Source of the DNA: Flexifilum sp963727545 | Lineage (GTDB): Bacteria > Chloroflexota > Anaerolineae > Aggregatilineales > Phototrophicaceae | Assembly (NCBI GenBank): GCA_963727545.1 | Contig: CAVSGS010000012.1 | Location: 310,001 to 374,000 of the forward strand | Length of the DNA: 64,000 nt | Direction: 5' to 3' | Part shown: one piece after another, positions 9,229 through 18,598 of the stretch | How the letters are laid out: each line of letters opens with the position of its first letter | Numbering within the stretch: the stretch's first letter is position 1 | Notes under the pieces: model-generated | What the model saw: only the letters and a program-made list of their open reading frames with translations | Told to the model about the DNA's origin: nothing | Databases searched by the model: none | Position numbers and translations under genes: made by a program

Positions 9229-10280
9229 GCGCGACCCAACACTTTCGCCACCAGCGCCATCCGCACGAACATGCCGTTTTCCATCTGGCGGAAGTAGGTG
9301 CTGCGCTTGTCGGCGTCGAGGACATCGTGATCGGCGGGTGTGCCCATCTCGTGACGGCGCGGCAGCGGGTGCATGAGGATGGCATCGGCTTTGGCGTCGG
9401 CGAGGACAGCAGGTGTCATGATGAAATCGTCGGCGATAGCGTCGTAGTCGGCTTTGTCGGCGAAGCGCTCCTGCTGGATGCGCGTCCAGTAGATCACGTC
9501 GCTGACGCTCAGAACGTCATGAAGGTTGTCGGTTTCCAGCGTTTCGACGCCGTGATTGTGCAGAAATTCGATGATCTCGGCGGGCATCCGCAGCGATTCG
9601 GGCGAGACGAAGCAGAGCCGTGTCCCGGTGACGCCGTAGAGCGCGATCAGCTTGGAGAGCGAGTGAACGGTACGTCCGTTGCGGAGGTCGCCGACCAGCG
9701 TGATCGTCAGGTCGTTGATGGCGTGCTTCGAGTCGAAGATGGTGAACAGGTCGAGCAGGGCTTGGGTCGGGTGCTCACCGATGCCATCGCCGCCGCTGAT
9801 CAGGACGGTTTTACGCCCCAGTCGTTCGCTGAGCAGGTCGAGGTAGTAGGCGGCTTCGTAGGATGAGCCGACTTCAGGATGGCGCAGGACGATCACGTCA
9901 GCATAGCAAGCGACCGCGCGGATGGTATCGGCGAGGTTTTCGCCCTTGTAGACCGAGGAGAACTGAACGCCGCCGCTGGTGGCGATCACGTCACCGCCGA
10001 GGCGGTTCATCGCCGCTTGAAAGGACATGTCGGTGCGGGTGCTGGCTTCGTAGAAGAGATTTGCCATGATTTTACCGGCGCAGAAATCGCGGACGGTGAG
10101 ATCGCTTCGGCGAGTACGATGGCGCAGTTCGCTGGCAAGGGCGAAGATGTCGTGCATGTCGTCGCGAGCGAACTGTTCGACGGTGACAATGTGTTTCCCG
10201 GCAAAGCTGCCCTGAATGGGCGGTGGTGTAAACGTGCGTGTGAATTGTTCTGATTGACGCAATCCGGAAGGTGTGACCAC
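9225..10280 (-). CDS. pyrB: Aspartate carbamoyltransferase catalytic subunit
   Basis: First committed pyrimidine step: carbamoyl phosphate plus aspartate. Carbamoyl phosphate loop FYEASTRTDMSFQAAM, HPTQALLDLFTI and MHPLPRRHE are intact. GTG 10280 (MVTPSGLRQSEQF) is chosen because GAAGGAG lies 8 nt upstream at 10289-10295; the frame continues upstream to 10316, but that part would start inside the terminator hairpin. No pyrI-like regulatory subunit is seen. First gene of the pyrB-C-D-E-F operon; carAB and pyrK are not in the window. Confidence 0.93.
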   Translation of the reverse strand: MVTPSGLRQSEQFTRTFTPPPIQGSFAGKHIVTVEQFARDDMHDIFALASELRHRTRRSDLTVRDFCAGKIMANLFYEASTRTDMSFQAAMNRLGGDVIATSGGVQFSSVYKGENLADTIRAVACYADVIVLRHPEVGSSYEAAYYLDLLSERLGRKTVLISGGDGIGEHPTQALLDLFTIFDSKHAINDLTITLVGDLRNGRTVHSLSKLIALYGVTGTRLCFVSPESLRMPAEIIEFLHNHGVETLETDNLHDVLSVSDVIYWTRIQQERFADKADYDAIADDFIMTPAVLADAKADAILMHPLPRRHEMGTPADHDVLDADKRSTYFRQMENGMFVRMALVAKVLGRA

Positions 10281-10302
10281 AGCTTTTGCTCCTTCAATTA
10301 GC

Positions 10303-10337
10303 AAAAAAAAGACCACTCAGCCAATGGCGAGTGGTCT
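10303..10337 (-). terminator. Leader terminator (candidate attenuator) of the pyr operon
   Basis: On the minus strand AGACCACTC and GAGTGGTCT (10329-10337 and 10310-10318) form a 9-bp perfect stem whose loop can pair further (GCC/GGC), followed directly by eight U residues (10310-10303). The pyrB RBS begins only 7 nt further on. No leftward gene lies upstream, since purL reads away, so the only transcript it can stop is the pyr leader itself. This geometry is that of an attenuator. An antiterminator pairing was not identified. Confidence 0.7.
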
Positions 10338-10458
10338 ATTGGAGTAGAAAATATAAGCATGCCAGCGGATGTAGGCGACAGGTAGACAACATTCGGCAGC
10401 ACGCTCCCTTCATGTAAACTGCCCGGAAAAATCTGTGCGCACTGATGATAATCGATAA

Positions 10459-10487
10459 TTGCAATTGTGAAAAGACTTTTCTAGAAT
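10459..10487 (+). promoter_or_regulatory. sigma70-type promoter of the pur operon
   Basis: TTGCAA at 10459-10464 and TAGAAT at 10482-10487, spaced 17 nt (4/6 and 5/6 matches to consensus). Transcription would begin near 10494, 20 nt before ATG 10514. No purine riboswitch fold was recognised in the 197 bp between pyrB and purL. Confidence 0.6.
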
Positions 10488-10513
10488 TAACGACAGTTTA
10501 AACTAAACAACCC

Positions 10514-13500
10514 ATGACCATACAACGGGGGAGCCTATTGCAGAAAGCACAGGTTTCAATGTCCGCTGTTCAGTCAGCAGCGACCGCCCCGGTCACCTTC
10601 CGGGTAGAGGTCGCAGCCAGTCGGCAAACGACTGGTTATCGTGTCAATCGTCTCTATTTTCTTCAGGGCGCACCCCCGAATCCGGGGAAATCCGACAGCG
10701 GAATTAGCGCCGAAACCATTGTCCACCTGAGTCAATCGCTTCTCGCAGACCCGGTAACGGAAACGTTCACCGTCACTGCCGTACCCCCTGAATTCGTCGC
10801 AAGCAAAACCGTCAAACACAGTATTGAAGTCACGCTGCTGCCGGGAGTCACCGACGCGGCGGCGGATAACTTGCTGCGCGCAGCGAAACTGCTCGGCGTT
10901 GAAGGGATCACACGGACGGCGACCGGACAGCGTTACTTGATCGACGAGCCGTTGAGCGACGCCGATCTCGTCGCACTGGCGAACGAGTTCGCGAATCCAG
11001 TGATCCAGCGCTACACGATCGACGCGCCAATCAGCCCGCCGTTCGTGCCGTACCAGCCGACCGACGCGACCGTCGAGATCGTTACGCTGCGTGATGCCGA
11101 CGACGAACGGCTGCTGGCGATCAGCGCAGAACGACGTTTGGCGCTCAATCTCGCCGAGATGCAGACGATTTGTGACTATTTTCGCGCTGAAGGTCGCGAG
11201 CCGACCGACGCGGAAATGGAAATGTTGGCGCAGACGTGGAGCGAGCACTGCGTCCACAAGACGTTTCGGGCGAAAGTCGATTTCACCGATACGGCAACCG
11301 GCGAAACGAGGGTGATCGATGGACTGCTGCGGACGTACATCCGGGCGGCGACCGAGCAGGTGAACAAGTCGTGGGTGCATTCCGCCTTCGTCGATAACGC
11401 GGGGATCGTCGCCTTCGATGATCAGTACGATCTCGCGTTCAAGGTCGAAACGCACAACCATCCATCGGCGCTAGAGCCGTTCGGCGGCGCGAATACCGGC
11501 GTCGGCGGCGTCGTCCGCGACGTGCTCGGCGTGAGCGCGAAGCCGATCGCCAACACCGATGTGCTCTGCTTCGGTTTTCCCGATACGCCCGACAGCGCGA
11601 TCCCGACCGGGACGCTGCACCCGCAGCGGATCGCCGAGGGCGTGATCAAGGGCGTCGAGGATTACGGCAACAAGATGGGTATCCCGACCGTCAACGGCGC
11701 AGTGCTCTATCATCCCGGCTACACGGCGAATCCGCTGGTGTTCTGCGGCTGTCTCGGCTTACTGCCGCGTGGTTCGCACGTCACCGGCGCGCAGGATGGC
11801 GATCTCGTCGTCGTGATCGGCGGGCGCACGGGGCGCGATGGCTTGCGCGGGGCGACATTCTCCAGCATGGAGATGGATACTACCACCGGGACAACTGCCG
11901 GAAGCGCCGTGCAGATCGGCAATCCAATTGAGGAAAAACAGGTACAGGAAGCCGTGCTGCGGCTGCGCGATGCGCGACTGTACCACGCGATCACGGACTG
12001 CGGGGCGGGCGGGTTGTCGTCCGCGGTCGGGGAGATGGCGGCGGGGTTAGGGGCAAGCGTGCAGCTCGAAACCGTGCCGCTCAAATATCCCGGCTTGCGC
12101 CCTTGGGAAATTTGGCTGAGCGAGGCGCAAGAAAGGATGGTGCTGGCGGTCTCGCCGGGGGACTGGAAACAGTGCCAAGCGATCTGCACCGGGCAAGATG
12201 TCGAAGCCGCCGTAATTGGTCGGTTCGAAGCGACCGGGAGACTCGTCCTGACGTATGAGCAAGTTTTCGTCGGCGATCTCTCGGTCGATTTTTTACATGA
12301 GGGTATCCCGCAGCTTCAATTGAAAGCGGTATGGACGCCGCCATCGACTGAGATGAGCGACGAGCAGCCCGCCAACGGGCGCGAAACCCTGCTGAAGCTG
12401 CTGGCGCATCCCGACATTCGCAGCAAAGAGCCAATTGTTCGCCGGTACGATCACGAGGTGCAGGGCGGCACGACGATCAAGCCGCTGGTCGGTGCGATGG
12501 AACAAGGGCATGGCGATGCGGCGGTACTGGTGCCTTCAGGGACGCAGCGTGCGAACTCAGCCCGCGGGGTTGCGCTGTCGGCGGGCATCGCGCCGCGCTA
12601 CGGCGAAGGCGATCCCTATGCGATGGCGTGGGCGGCGGTCGACGAAGCCTTCCGCAATCTGGTCGCGGTCGGCGCCGATCCCGATCAAGTGGCGCTGCTC
12701 GACAATTTCTGCTGGGGCAGCCCGACGCTGCCGGATCGCATGGGCAGCCTCGTCCGCTGCGTCGAGGGCTGCTATGATGCGGCAATCGCTTACCAAACGC
12801 CGTTCATCTCCGGCAAAGACAGCCTGAACAACGAGTACAACGACGTCGATGGAACGCGCCACGCGATCCCCGGCACGCTGCTGATTTCGGCAATGGGAAT
12901 TGTGCCGGACGTAGGACGCGCGGTCACAGCGGAGTTGAAGTCAGCCGGTGACGTGCTGTATCTCGTCGGCGAAACACGTGACGAGTTCGGCGGGACGCAT
13001 TACGCGCTGATCAACGGCTTGAGTGGTGGAACCGTGCCCCAGCCGAAGCCGGATGCACTCGGCACGCTGCGAGCGCTGCACCAAGCGATCAGCGGCGGAC
13101 TCGTCCGAGCCTGTCACGACTGTGCTGAGGGTGGGGTCGCCGTCACGTTGGCGGAGATGGCAATCGGTGGACAGTTAGGCGCGAACGTCAAGACGGATCT
13201 CAGTGGTAAGCAGTTGTTCGCCGAGTCGCTGTGCCGGTTCGTGGTCGAAGTCACGTCGGAGAATGCCGCTGCTTTCGAGCAAGCGCTGGCTGATCAGGTT
13301 GTCGCGCAAATTGGCACGGTGATCCCGCAGCCGACGCTGACAATCACAGCGGTGGGCGAAACGATCGCTTGCGAAGTCGGCGAGCTAGAGCGGGTGTGGC
13401 GCGGCGAGAATATCGTTATGCCGGTTGAGCTGCCGCCACCGACACCGAAGCAGTCGCTAGCGCAGCACGTCGCCAGCGCGCGAGTGACGCCGCCGCGCGT

Positions 13501-14248
13501 GCTGATCCTACACGCCGATGGAACAAACCGCGATCACGAGGCGGCGCTCGCCTGCGAACTAGCAGGTGGCGCGCCGGAGATCGTCCACGTTAACCAACTG
13601 GTCAGTGGGGAGCGGTCGCTGCTCGATTACCAAATGCTGGTTGTCCCGGGAGGGTTCTCCTACGGCGACGATCTCGGCGCGGGGACACTGTGGGCGCTCG
13701 ATTTGCAGCAGCGCTTCGGTGCGGATGTGGAACGGTTCGTCGCGGAAGGTCGCCCGGTGATGGGCATCTGCAACGGCTTCCAAGCACTAGTCAAGGCGGG
13801 ACTGCTGCCCGGCGGCGACGATCAGCGTAAGGTGACGCTGACCTACAACGAAGCTGAACGCTTCGAATGTCGCTGGGTGACGCTGCTGCCGAATCCGAAT
13901 AGTTCCTGTTTGTTCACCCGCGACCTGTATGCGCCGATCTTCTGCCCGGTCGCGCACGGCGAGGGACGGCTCGTGACTGCCGACGCCGAGACCGCTGCGT
14001 CGCTGTGGTCGGATGGGCTGGTAGCGCTGAACTACTGCGACGACGATGGCGCAGCGGTCGGTTATCCGGGCAATCCCAATGGCTCAGTGTGGGGGATCGC
14101 GGGATTGTCGAATGCAGCGGGCAACGTCTTCGGACTGATGCCACATCCTGAGGATCACGTGTTTACATGGCAGCATCCCCGGTGGACGCGTGGTGAACGC
14201 GGCTTTGATGGGTTGCGATTATTCAAGAACGGGATCAAGTACGCATAA
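10514..14248 (+). CDS. purL: Phosphoribosylformylglycinamidine synthase, single-chain with glutaminase domain
   Basis: 1244 aa, FGAR to FGAM. The N-terminal about 175 residues are PurS-like (VEVTLLPGVTDAAADNLL). The synthetase core has TWSEHCVHKTF, VETHNHPSALEPFGGANTG and HDCAEGGVAVTLAEMAIGG. The C-terminal PurQ-like glutaminase (about residue 990 on) has VPGGFSYGDDLGAG, nucleophile Cys in GICNGFQALV, and His/Glu in MPHPEDH. All three functions are thus in one chain, as in clostridial-type and large proteobacterial enzymes, and no separate purS or purQ is present. ATG 10514 is used; a TTG about 24 nt later after GGGGGAG is a possible alternative start. First gene of the rightward pur operon; frame intact throughout. 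Confidence 0.94.
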   Translation: MTIQRGSLLQKAQVSMSAVQSAATAPVTFRVEVAASRQTTGYRVNRLYFLQGAPPNPGKSDSGISAETIVHLSQSLLADPVTETFTVTAVPPEFVASKTVKHSIEVTLLPGVTDAAADNLLRAAKLLGVEGITRTATGQRYLIDEPLSDADLVALANEFANPVIQRYTIDAPISPPFVPYQPTDATVEIVTLRDADDERLLAISAERRLALNLAEMQTICDYFRAEGREPTDAEMEMLAQTWSEHCVHKTFRAKVDFTDTATGETRVIDGLLRTYIRAATEQVNKSWVHSAFVDNAGIVAFDDQYDLAFKVETHNHPSALEPFGGANTGVGGVVRDVLGVSAKPIANTDVLCFGFPDTPDSAIPTGTLHPQRIAEGVIKGVEDYGNKMGIPTVNGAVLYHPGYTANPLVFCGCLGLLPRGSHVTGAQDGDLVVVIGGRTGRDGLRGATFSSMEMDTTTGTTAGSAVQIGNPIEEKQVQEAVLRLRDARLYHAITDCGAGGLSSAVGEMAAGLGASVQLETVPLKYPGLRPWEIWLSEAQERMVLAVSPGDWKQCQAICTGQDVEAAVIGRFEATGRLVLTYEQVFVGDLSVDFLHEGIPQLQLKAVWTPPSTEMSDEQPANGRETLLKLLAHPDIRSKEPIVRRYDHEVQGGTTIKPLVGAMEQGHGDAAVLVPSGTQRANSARGVALSAGIAPRYGEGDPYAMAWAAVDEAFRNLVAVGADPDQVALLDNFCWGSPTLPDRMGSLVRCVEGCYDAAIAYQTPFISGKDSLNNEYNDVDGTRHAIPGTLLISAMGIVPDVGRAVTAELKSAGDVLYLVGETRDEFGGTHYALINGLSGGTVPQPKPDALGTLRALHQAISGGLVRACHDCAEGGVAVTLAEMAIGGQLGANVKTDLSGKQLFAESLCRFVVEVTSENAAAFEQALADQVVAQIGTVIPQPTLTITAVGETIACEVGELERVWRGENIVMPVELPPPTPKQSLAQHVASARVTPPRVLILHADGTNRDHEAALACELAGGAPEIVHVNQLVSGERSLLDYQMLVVPGGFSYGDDLGAGTLWALDLQQRFGADVERFVAEGRPVMGICNGFQALVKAGLLPGGDDQRKVTLTYNEAERFECRWVTLLPNPNSSCLFTRDLYAPIFCPVAHGEGRLVTADAETAASLWSDGLVALNYCDDDGAAVGYPGNPNGSVWGIAGLSNAAGNVFGLMPHPEDHVFTWQHPRWTRGERGFDGLRLFKNGIKYA

Positions 14249-14252
14249 CTGA

Positions 14253-14277
14253 GGGCGTAGCACGCTGCGCCCCTACG
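14253..14277. repeat. REP-like palindrome between purL and purC
   Basis: GGGCGTAGC (14253-14261), 2-nt loop, GCTGCGCCC (14264-14272), one G-T mismatch, flanked by CTACG. Read on the minus strand it starts GTAGGGGC, the same edge as the palindrome at 29026-29047. Located in the only sizeable gap (63 bp) within the 5' half of the pur operon, where it could modulate mRNA processing. Confidence 0.5.
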
Positions 14278-14311
14278 CAACAATTCGATGTGAAGTAGGC
14301 AAGGAGATTGT

Positions 14312-15270
14312 ATGCTTAGTCGAGAAGAACTGGCGCAGGGACAGCCGATCCGTTCGGTCGATCTAGAGAGTTGGGGCGAAAAAGAGTCGGGCAAGGTGCG
14401 CGACATCTACCAATGGGGCGATCGGCGCATTTTGATTACGACCGATCGCGTGTCGGCGTTTGACCGGGTGCTAGGCGCAATTCCGTTTAAGGGACAGGTA
14501 CTCAACCAGTTGAGCGCGTGGTGGTTCGGGCAGATGCAGGACATCGTCGCTAACCACGTGGTCGCCATCCCTGACCCGAACGTGACAGTTGCCCGCTCGG
14601 CGGAAACGCTGCCGGTCGAAGTGATCGTGCGCGGTTTCATCACCGGAGTGACCAGCACCTCGCTGTGGACTTGTACGCCAATGGTGAGCGCAAACCCTAT
14701 GGCATTTCGCTTCCAGATGGCTTACAGAAGAACGACGCGCTGCCGACGCCGATCATCACACCGACGACCAAGGCGACCGGCGGCGCGCACGACGAAAAAC
14801 TGACGCGCGACGAAATCCTCGAACGCGGGCTGGTCGAGCCGTCGCTGTGGGAGCAGGTCGAAACGGCAGCGATCGCGGTCTTTACGCGGGGGCAAGAGAT
14901 CGCACGCAAGGCGGGGCTGATCTTGGTCGATACCAAGTACGAGTTCGGCTTGATCGACGGCAAACTGGCGCTGATCGACGAAATCCACACGCCCGATTCG
15001 AGCCGCTTCTGGACCTTGGAGTCGTATGCGCCGGGGAAAGACCCGGCGAACTTTGATAAAGAATTCCTGCGCGAGTGGTTTGTGGCGCAGGGATATCGCG
15101 GCGAGGGGGTCGCGCCGACTATTCCGGCGGATGTCGTCGCGCACGTCGCCGAGCGCTACGTGCAAGCTTACGAGCGGCTGACCGGGCAGCCCTTCATCCC
15201 CGGTGAGCAGCCTGCGCAAGAGCGGATCGCGCGCAATCTCGCAGCTTATCGCAGCAGTGTAGAAGGGTAA
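14312..15270 (+). CDS. purC: SAICAR synthetase (frame broken near 14668)
   Basis: Joins CAIR and aspartate to SAICAR. N-terminal part SGKVRDIYQWGDRRILITTDRVSAFD (family signature region), VIVRGFITG, then in the next frame LYANGERKPYGISLPDGL, LPTPIITPTTKATGGAHDE and IDEIHTPDSSRFW. The break lies at 14664-14672 (TSTSLW to LYANG); the 959-nt span is one base short, so one base seems deleted beside ACTTG. ATG 14312 follows AGGAGA. It ends 4 nt before purE: the same SAICAR synthetase / AIR carboxylase order as in the fused animal PAICS. Confidence 0.87.
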
Positions 15271-15274
15271 GACG

Positions 15275-15760
15275 ATGACGGCATTAGTTCCGATTTTAAT
15301 GGGGTCACGCTCCGACTTGAAGCACGCGCAGACGATCGCCGATACGCTGGCGCAGTTCGGTATCGCCTACGAAATGCATATCGCGTCGGCGCATAAAATT
15401 CCGGCGTATCTGCTCAAACTGCTGGAGACCTACGAAGCCGACCCGCGTGAGAAGGTCTACATCACGATTGCCGGACGCTCGAACGCCCTGAGTGGCATGG
15501 TCGACGCGCAAGTCTCGGCACCGGTGATCGCCTGCCCGCCGCTTTCGGATACGTTTAGCGGTGCAGACATTTACTCATCGCTGCGGATGCCGAGCGGCGT
15601 CGCTCCGGCAGTGATCCTTGACCCGGCTGGTGCGGCGCTGCTCGCTGCCAAGATATTCGGGCTGACCGACCCGGCAATCCGGCAAAAAGTCGCCGAACTC
15701 CAAGCGAAAAACAGTGAGCGCTTACTGCTTGACGATGCCGAGCTGAACCGTCCGGGATGA
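15275..15760 (+). CDS. purE: AIR carboxylase, class II type PurE
   Basis: 161 aa. The signature residues differ from the usual bacterial class I (N5-CAIR mutase): SAHKIP in place of SAHRTP, AGRSNALSG in place of AGGAAHLPG, and CPPLSDTFSGADIYSSLRMPSG, which closely matches the animal PAICS carboxylase domain and spirochaete class II PurE. Class II enzymes carboxylate AIR directly with CO2 and need no PurK; consistently, no purK is found in this otherwise rich pur operon. Starts 4 nt after purC and overlaps purF by ATGA. PurE assignment is sure; class II is a reading of the motifs. Confidence 0.9.
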   Translation: MTALVPILMGSRSDLKHAQTIADTLAQFGIAYEMHIASAHKIPAYLLKLLETYEADPREKVYITIAGRSNALSGMVDAQVSAPVIACPPLSDTFSGADIYSSLRMPSGVAPAVILDPAGAALLAAKIFGLTDPAIRQKVAELQAKNSERLLLDDAELNRPG

Positions 15761-17296
15761 CTATGCTTTCAAGCAAGGACTCGGAAATGAATGATTTTGC
15801 CGATCTGCTCGCGGACGATCATCCGCACGACGAATGCGGAATTTTCGGCGTCTACGCGCCGGGGCGGGACGTCGCACGACTGACGTTCTTCGGTTTGTAC
15901 GCGCTGCAGCATCGCGGGCAGGAGAGCGCCGGAATCGCCACCAGCGATGGGCATGCTGCTTACTCGCATAAAGAGATGGGACTGGTCTCGCAGGTCTTCA
16001 ACGAGGAAAACCTGAGTCCCTTGAAGGGCTATTTGGCGATTGGACATAATCGCTACTCAACGACCGGATCATCACACTTGCGCAACGTGCAGCCGTATTT
16101 GATCGAGACGATTTACGGTCCGTTAGGCGTCGCGCACAACGGCAACTTAACCAACGCGCTCGAACTGCGGCACCGGCTGCTCACGCGCGGCGTGGGCTTG
16201 TCCTCAACGACCGACAGCGAAGTGATCACGCAGATTCTGGCATCGCCACCGGAGGTGTGGGCAAGTGAGAATGCCTACATGAACGGTTATCACGTCGGCG
16301 AATGGGAGCAGCGCTTGCGCGCTTTTACGCAGGTCGCCGAGGGCGCGTACTCGCTGGTCGTGCTGACACGCAACGCTGTCTATGCGCTGCGCGACCCCTA
16401 TGGTCTGCGTCCGCTGTGCCTCGGCAAGCTGGCGGAGGGCTATTGCGTCGCTTCGGAGACGAGCGCGCTTTCGACGATTGGCGCGCAGTTCGTGCGTGAG
16501 ATCGAACCGGGAGAGATTGTGCGGCTAGACGATGACGGCGTGACCTCAATTAGCGGGCGAGTGCCGGAGCAGCGCGCGCTGTGCAGTTTCGAGTACGTGT
16601 ATTTCGCCCGCCCTGATTCGGTACTTGAGGGCAGCGTGATCCATAACGTGCGTCAGCGCATGGGACGCGAGCTAGCGAACGAAGCGCCGGTCGAAGCCGA
16701 CGTAGTCGTCCCCGTACCGGACTCGGCGACGCCCGCAGCGATCGGCTATAGTCTGGAATCAGGGATTCCGTTCAGCGAAGGGCTGATCAAGAACCGCTAC
16801 ATCGGGCGGACCTTCATTCAGCCGGACGATCACCTGCGGCAGATGGGAGTTCAGCTGAAATATAATCCGTTATATTCCAATTTGCAGGGCAAGCGAGTGG
16901 TGCTGGTTGACGATTCGATCGTGCGCGGGAATACGGCTGGTCCGCTGGTCGAACTGGTACGCTCGGCGGGGGCGGTCGGAAGTTCATCTGCGCGTCTCGT
17001 CGCCACCGGTGCGGCATCCATGCTTTATGGGCGTCGACATGGCAACCTACAAAGAGCTGATCGCGCATCGACTGAACACCGACGAGATCTGCAAGCGCGT
17101 GGGGGCGGACAGCCTCGCGTATCTCAGTCTGCCGGGGATGCTGCGCGCGATCGGCGACTCGCAGCCGGAAGGCGGTCGGGCAGGGGAGCATTGTACGGCG
17201 TGCTTCTCCGGCGAGTATCCGATTCGCGTGCCGGATTGGTTGTTTGCGGAAGACCGGGACAAACTGTTGTTTGAGACGGTTTGGGGAGCGCAGTGA
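15757..17296 (+). CDS. purF: Amidophosphoribosyltransferase (frame broken at a G5 tract, 16968-16972)
   Basis: Glutamine PRPP amidotransferase, first step of purine synthesis. Processed-type enzyme: a short propeptide ends at DE and the mature N-terminal Cys begins CGIFGVYAP; NYR-type loop GHNRYSTTG and PRPP motif VVLVDDSIVRGNTAG are present. The C-terminal part, KELIAHRLNTDEICKRVGADSL..., is in the next frame; the switch fits one extra G in GGGGG at 16968-16972 (RSAG to RSEVHLRVSSPP), and the span is one base over a multiple of three. ATG 15757 overlaps the purE stop; ATG 15787 is an alternative start. The stop overlaps purD as TGATG. Confidence 0.88.
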
Positions 17297-18598
17297 TGGC
17301 TGGTCGGCAAGTTCTGGTCGTCGGTGGGGGAGGGCGAGAACACGCGCTCGCGTGGGCGTTAGCGCGCTCACAATCCGTCGGGCGGGTTTACGTCGCGCCC
17401 GGTAATGCCGGTACCAATTGGGAAGCAGCACAGGATCGCGCGGCATGCAGTTCGGTGGCGATCAGTGTGGACGACACATCCGCATTGGTGGCGTTTGCGC
17501 AGGCGCAGCATATCGACCTGACCGTGATTGGTCCAGAGGTGCCGCTCGCCAACGGCATTGTCGATGCTTTTCAAGCTGCGAATCTACCCGTATTTGGACC
17601 GACACAGGCAGCGGCGCAGTTGGAAGCCTCGAAAGCATTTTCAAAAGCCTTCATGGAGCGCTGCGGCGTGCCAACTGCAGCTTTCGGCACGTTCACGGAC
17701 TATGAGGCAGCACGACAATTTGTCGTTGACTTCAAGCGCCCGGTTGTCGTGAAGGCGAGTGGCTTGGCAGCAGGCAAGGGCGTAATCGTCTGTGAGACGC
17801 TGGATGATGCCTTCGATGCGCTGCGACAGATCATGCTTGAGCACGACTTCGGGGCGGCGGGCGATCGGGTCATTATTGAGGAGCGCTTAAGCGGAGTCGA
17901 AGTCTCGGCGATGGCGTTTTGCGATGGCGAGCACGTCGCGTTGATGCCTGCAGCCCGCGATCACAAGCGGATTTTCGATGGCGATCGTGGCGGGAATACC
18001 GGCGGTATGGGCGCATTCGCGCCGGTTCTCGATCTGCCGCCGGGCTTCGCGCATGAGGTCGAAGAAACGATCCTCAAACCGATCATCGATGGCATGGCGG
18101 CACAGGGTACACCCTACGTGGGCGTGCTCTATGCCGGGTTGATGCTGACACCGAGTGGAATCAAGGTGTTGGAATATAACTGTCGCTTTGGCGATCCAGA
18201 GACGGAAGTCGTTCTGCCACTGCTGGCGAACGATCTCGGAGAGATCATGCTCGCCTGTATGGGGGGATACCTGAACGAGTACGAACCGGAATGGTCGAAG
18301 GGCATCCTGCGCGACCGTTGTGCTGGCGTCGCCCGGTTATCCGGGGAGTTATCCCAAAGGACTGCCGATCAATGGATTGGGGGATGACGAGGACAATACG
18401 ATCGTCTTTCACGCTGGAACCGCTGAACGCGACGGACAGATTGTCACCGCGGGCGGGCGCGTATTGGCAGTCAGCGGGATCGACGCCACGCTGGATGGAG
18501 CGCTCAAACGCGCTTATCAGCGGATTGAGAGACTTCAGTTTGAAGGAATGCAGTTTCGCCGCGACATCGGGCGGGTTTATCAAGGAGCACAGGAATGA
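17296..18598 (+). CDS. purD: Phosphoribosylamine-glycine ligase (frame broken near 18300)
   Basis: ATP-grasp enzyme making GAR. N-terminal VLVVGGGGREHALAWALA, ATP-grasp segments VVVKASGLAAGKGVIVC and NTGGMGAFAP, LEYNCRFGDPETEVVLP all present in the first frame; the C-terminal domain VVLASPGYPGSYPKGLPI continues in the next. An extra G in AAGGGC at 18300-18302 explains it (EWSKASCATVVLASPG once removed); the span is one base over. ATG 17296 overlaps the purF stop and the 3' end overlaps purM by ATGA. Confidence 0.88.

Noticed and set aside
8301..9866. A 521-codon open frame on the plus strand antisense to pyrC and pyrB
   Set aside because: Both strands cannot be coding here; pyrB and pyrC have full family motifs, while the antisense product is low-complexity with no recognisable domain. 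Codon bias in GC-rich genes leaves such frames open.
16968..16972. G5 tract in purF as a programmed frameshift or phase-variation site
   Set aside because: Ten other genes or positions show similar one-base breaks without a common slippery motif, so sequence error is simpler.
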